Positions 20,321 through 22,980 of a stretch of DNA of 22,980 nt are shown in pieces. A model generated the notes under the pieces. It was not told the DNA's origin and made no database searches. It saw only the letters and a list, made by a program, of their open reading frames with translations. Made by a program: the position numbers and the translations under genes. The stretch comes from CAIJMI01 sp043798445 (GTDB taxonomy: Bacteria > Patescibacteriota > Microgenomatia > UBA10105 > UBA927), in the NCBI GenBank assembly GCA_043798445.1, contig JAZDOQ010000031.1:1-22980 (forward strand). Reading direction: 5' to 3'. The first letter of the stretch is position 1. Every line of letters begins with the position of its first letter.

Positions 20321-21748
20321 CTATTGCGCTAATTTTTTATACAGAGCTGCATATTTTTTCGCGCTTTCAACCCAAGAAAAATTCATCCGCATGGATGTCT
20401 GCACCATCTTTTGCCACACGTTTGGTTGATGTTGGTACATATTTATCGCCTTTTTTATCACATCAATAAATTGTTTCGCTTGATATTTTGAAAAAACAAA
20501 TCCAGTTTTCAAATGGGTAACACTATCAGCAAGTCCTCCTGTTTTCCTCACAAGCGGTAACGTGCCATAACGCATAGCAATCATTTGGATAAGCCCGCAA
20601 GGCTCGAATCGGGAAGGAACCAAAAGAACATCGGCTCCGGCATAAATTCTTCGCGCCAGACGTTCATCAAATGTATTGATAAAACATACATGATCATATG
20701 GTTGAATCATTTTTTTTAGTTTCTCAACTGATTTTGGAGAACCGGTTCCCAAAATAACAAGCTGAAACTGATCTTTTGGTACCACAGCTAACATTTTTTC
20801 AATAAAATCAAGACCTTTTTGTCTAAATTCCAAACGGCCAATAAAACCAAATAAGGGCACTGTCTTTTCTGGAAGTTTCAAAGCATGGCGTACATACTTT
20901 TTGTTCTTCGCTTTTTGCACAAAAACATCACTCTTACCGTACTGTGCTGTAATTGCTTTGTCTGTTTGCGGATTCCATACATCCTGGTCTATGCCATTTA
21001 AGATGCCAACAACTCGATCAGCTCTCCGTTTCATTACTTCGTTTATTTCATTACCATGCTCTGTGGTTATCAGCTCCTGGGCGTACGACGGAGATACGGT
21101 GGTGATCGTATCTGCATATTCAAGAGCTTCACGCATGAGTTTAATTGCTCGACCTGATTTTGTATCATACACATGAAAAAGTGATGTCGGTAAACCCAAC
21201 TGAAGAATCGTCATCACTCCGGTTTCTCCGCTGTATAGATGACTATGAATGGTAAAAATAGTTTTTACCTGTTTTGCTTCCAACGTATCAGCCTGATTAT
21301 TGCCAACTTTGCGCTGTTCCCCTAAAAGGAGAGGAACGAGCGCTGTATGCCAATCATGGCAATGGACAATATTATATGGTCCGCCCAAATTTTGGTTGGA
21401 ATACAGATAAAATTGACAAACCACTTTAGAAAAAAAAGAAAACGTGTCAGCTATATTTTTAGACCGGTAATTATTAAATAATTGGTGACGAAAAAGATAA
21501 ACTGGAACTGTGCTTCCGGGTAAAAAACTCTTAAAGACAAATATGATTTCTCTCCTGCGGTTAAAATCAGCAGCTAATTGTCCCACGCAGGTCACCTCTT
21601 TGAGTTTAATTTTTTCGTAATACGGTAAAACAACAGAAACAGTAACCCCTAATTTAGATAAAGCCACCGGAAGAGCGTAGCTCACATCACCTAATCCACC
21701 GAGTTTAAAAAGACCCGCAACCTCACTGGTAACAAAAAGAACTTTCAT
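20321..21748 (-). CDS. glgA: Glycogen/starch synthase (GT5)
   Basis: A 475-residue GlgA that extends alpha-1,4-glucan from ADP- or UDP-glucose. The N-terminus MKVLFVTSEVAGLFKLGGLG holds the KxGGL acceptor/nucleotide-sugar loop. IVHCHDWHTALVP, TIFTIHSHLYSG, ILNGIDQDVWNP and the C-terminal PSRFEPCGLIQMIAMRYG (with the second Glu of the usual E-x7-E pattern replaced by Ile-Gln-Met context) follow in family order. Length is typical. The frame also has a TTG at 21754; the ATG at 21748 matches the family start. It follows the GT4 gene by 9 bases and is likely cotranscribed, with no Shine-Dalgarno. Confidence 0.92.
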   Translation of the reverse strand: MKVLFVTSEVAGLFKLGGLGDVSYALPVALSKLGVTVSVVLPYYEKIKLKEVTCVGQLAADFNRRREIIFVFKSFLPGSTVPVYLFRHQLFNNYRSKNIADTFSFFSKVVCQFYLYSNQNLGGPYNIVHCHDWHTALVPLLLGEQRKVGNNQADTLEAKQVKTIFTIHSHLYSGETGVMTILQLGLPTSLFHVYDTKSGRAIKLMREALEYADTITTVSPSYAQELITTEHGNEINEVMKRRADRVVGILNGIDQDVWNPQTDKAITAQYGKSDVFVQKAKNKKYVRHALKLPEKTVPLFGFIGRLEFRQKGLDFIEKMLAVVPKDQFQLVILGTGSPKSVEKLKKMIQPYDHVCFINTFDERLARRIYAGADVLLVPSRFEPCGLIQMIAMRYGTLPLVRKTGGLADSVTHLKTGFVFSKYQAKQFIDVIKKAINMYQHQPNVWQKMVQTSMRMNFSWVESAKKYAALYKKLAQ

Positions 21749-21757
21749 AAACAAAAA

Positions 21758-22915
21758 TTATTTCTTTAGAATTTGTTTGTAGACTGCTTCGTAGCCTGTT
21801 ACCATTTTTTCAACGGTAAAATGCTCTTCTACATGTTTACGGCATGCTAACCTGTCAATCTCTCCAATACGTTTTACCGCCTCAACCAATCCCTCAATTC
21901 CCTGTTTTTTAATCACCCACGATCCTTTTCCAGGACGGTCTTCATCATCCTGATCAATGATAAAACCTGTTACTCCGTCTTTCACCACCTCAGGAACACT
22001 TCCCCGGTTATATGCAATCACCGGCGTTCCGCACGCCATTGCCTCAATCATCACGAGCCCAAATGGTTCTTCCCATTTAAGTGGAAACAAAAATGCTTTT
22101 CCTCCACCGATATACCGCGACTTTTCTTCGTTTTCTAAAAACCCAACGGAAGAAATTTGTTTTCCATCTATAAGTGGTGCAATTTTTGTATTATAAAATT
22201 CAGCAGATCTATTTCCTCGAATAGTTGATGTGGCTATTTGCAAAGACATGTGTACTAATGCAGCTACTTTAATTGCATCATCAGTCCCTTTATCCTCCAT
22301 AATTCTACCGAAATGAATCAAATGATTTTCATGTTGCTCAGAATATATATATTTAGAAAGGTGAATTCCATGATAAACAGTATCAACAAAATGCAATCGC
22401 ACTTTTCCTATTCGCTGTGAATTTGAAATGGAAACGTAGTTGTGATGCTGAAATTTAGATAATCTTTGATATTCAATTGTATCCTCAGATATTGGTAATG
22501 GGTCATGTAATGTATATACTGTTGGAAATCCAGACAATTCATTGAAATAATGCGCGCCAAAATCGTGAAATGAATGAAGAATATCCAGATTGCCGGCCAG
22601 AGCATCTTTATATGCTTTTAATGTCAAATCGTATTCAAAATCCCGCTTAATTATTTCAACGCTTGTGATGTTTTGTTCAGTTACGTCACGGTTTCTAAAT
22701 TGAAAGTACGTCAAATCTTTATCGCTGATATCCGAATCCCCGGGAATAACTGATACGGTTGTCTGCACATCTTTTGATGTATATATACAAACGGTATGAC
22801 CAGCTAAAGCAAGACCCTCAGCAAGACTAACGGCAATAGGCAGCGGTGCAAATATCCTACCTTCTCCGTGCTTTTTCGAAGCATAAATACTGGGAATAAG
22901 TATTCCGATACGCAT
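21758..22915 (-). CDS. Glycosyltransferase family 4 protein
   Basis: A 385-residue GT-B retaining glycosyltransferase. The N-terminus MRIGILIPSI is the Rossmann start, with a Gly-rich acceptor loop nearby. The C-terminal donor domain has HFGRIMEDKG, EEPFGLVMIEAMACGTPVIA (the E-x7-E motif) and GSVPEVVKDGVTGF. It may make a glucan or surface glycan with GlgA, whose gene directly follows. Acceptor and donor cannot be told from sequence. It begins 6 bases after a probable upstream coding end on the same strand, so it is probably internal to an operon entering from the right edge. Confidence 0.88.
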   Translation of the reverse strand: MRIGILIPSIYASKKHGEGRIFAPLPIAVSLAEGLALAGHTVCIYTSKDVQTTVSVIPGDSDISDKDLTYFQFRNRDVTEQNITSVEIIKRDFEYDLTLKAYKDALAGNLDILHSFHDFGAHYFNELSGFPTVYTLHDPLPISEDTIEYQRLSKFQHHNYVSISNSQRIGKVRLHFVDTVYHGIHLSKYIYSEQHENHLIHFGRIMEDKGTDDAIKVAALVHMSLQIATSTIRGNRSAEFYNTKIAPLIDGKQISSVGFLENEEKSRYIGGGKAFLFPLKWEEPFGLVMIEAMACGTPVIAYNRGSVPEVVKDGVTGFIIDQDDEDRPGKGSWVIKKQGIEGLVEAVKRIGEIDRLACRKHVEEHFTVEKMVTGYEAVYKQILKK

Positions 22916-22921
22916 AATTTA

Positions 22922-22980
22922 TTACTTTTTTCCATTACCAGATTTAACGCATTGGTATTTTTGATAAATATGTTCAAACT
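22922..22980 (-). CDS. C-terminal end of an upstream gene (partial)
   Basis: On the minus strand, the frame entering at the right edge reads FEHIYQKYQCVKSGNGKK and ends in TAA (22924-22922), 6 bases before the GT4 ATG. The spacing and a plausible hydrophilic C-terminus suggest the tail of the preceding operon gene. It is too short to identify. Confidence 0.35.
   Translation of the reverse strand, partial: FEHIYQKYQCVKSGNGKK

Noticed and set aside
1..22980. Recoded stop codon (TGA as Gly or Trp, as in some CPR)
   Set aside because: TGA ends several genes at the expected length (for example 12709-12909) and Trp is encoded by TGG throughout.
1..22980. CRISPR arrays, rRNA genes, prophage
   Set aside because: No regularly spaced repeats, rRNA-like segments or phage structural genes were seen on either strand.

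Overview
The window looks like part of a Candidate Phyla Radiation (Patescibacteria) genome, most likely a Microgenomates-type lineage. This is inferred from several things together: compact gene spacing, small or simplified enzymes, many short unknown secreted proteins with TPTP-type linkers, a YdjM-like protein pair, a non-oxidative pentose phosphate set, and dispersed short palindromic repeats of the TTCG...CTCAGG type that I recall from CPR contigs. The standard bacterial code fits throughout: TGA is used as a stop and Trp is encoded by TGG. There are no rRNA genes, CRISPR arrays or prophage genes.

Layout, left to right. 1-150 is the tail of an IS transposase cut by the window edge. 233-2893 holds an S-adenosylmethionine decarboxylase-like gene, an SGNH hydrolase, rpmG, a signal-anchored unknown, tRNA-Trp(CCA) and a YdjM-like membrane protein. 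2871-4293 on the minus strand is galU followed by a second YdjM-like membrane protein. 4392-6167 is a large Cys-rich secreted protein with a lysozyme/lytic-transglycosylase-like C-terminal part. 6193-10153 is the classical secE-nusG-rplK-rplA-rplJ-rplL block. It is interrupted between nusG and rplK by two small unknown ORFs, and it carries a clear L10-type leader plus an attenuator hairpin that ends exactly at the rplJ start codon. 10153-12432 (minus) is a 759-residue unknown with a degenerate Nudix-like N-terminal part. 12709-12909 is a small excisionase/MerR-type HTH protein with a structured leader.

From 12900 to the end almost everything is on the minus strand and concerns sugars and cofactors. 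It contains a GalT-family nucleotidyltransferase, a fused archaeal-type CoA enzyme (PPAT plus GTP-dependent dephospho-CoA kinase), an unknown, a single-chain transketolase, an AbiEii-type nucleotidyltransferase with a small upstream partner, a ribulose-phosphate 3-epimerase-like protein, RpiB, a four-helix-bundle protein, a glycogen synthase and a GT4 glycosyltransferase. One stand-alone receiver-domain protein lies on the plus strand. Transketolase, Rpe-like and RpiB together give the non-oxidative pentose phosphate interconversions. GalU, GalT, GlgA and the GT4 enzyme handle nucleotide sugars and glucan or surface glycan.

Two themes run across gene boundaries. First, about nine genes have a good -10 box (often extended, TGnTATAAT-like) only 6-10 bases before the ATG and no Shine-Dalgarno, so their mRNAs are probably leaderless. 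galU, nusG, the HTH gene and a few others have conventional leaders with Shine-Dalgarno sequences. Second, short palindromic repeats have entered genes. One supplies part of the C-terminus of transketolase, beside a tandem duplication of that gene's 3' end. Another is read as a peptide inside ribosomal protein L10.
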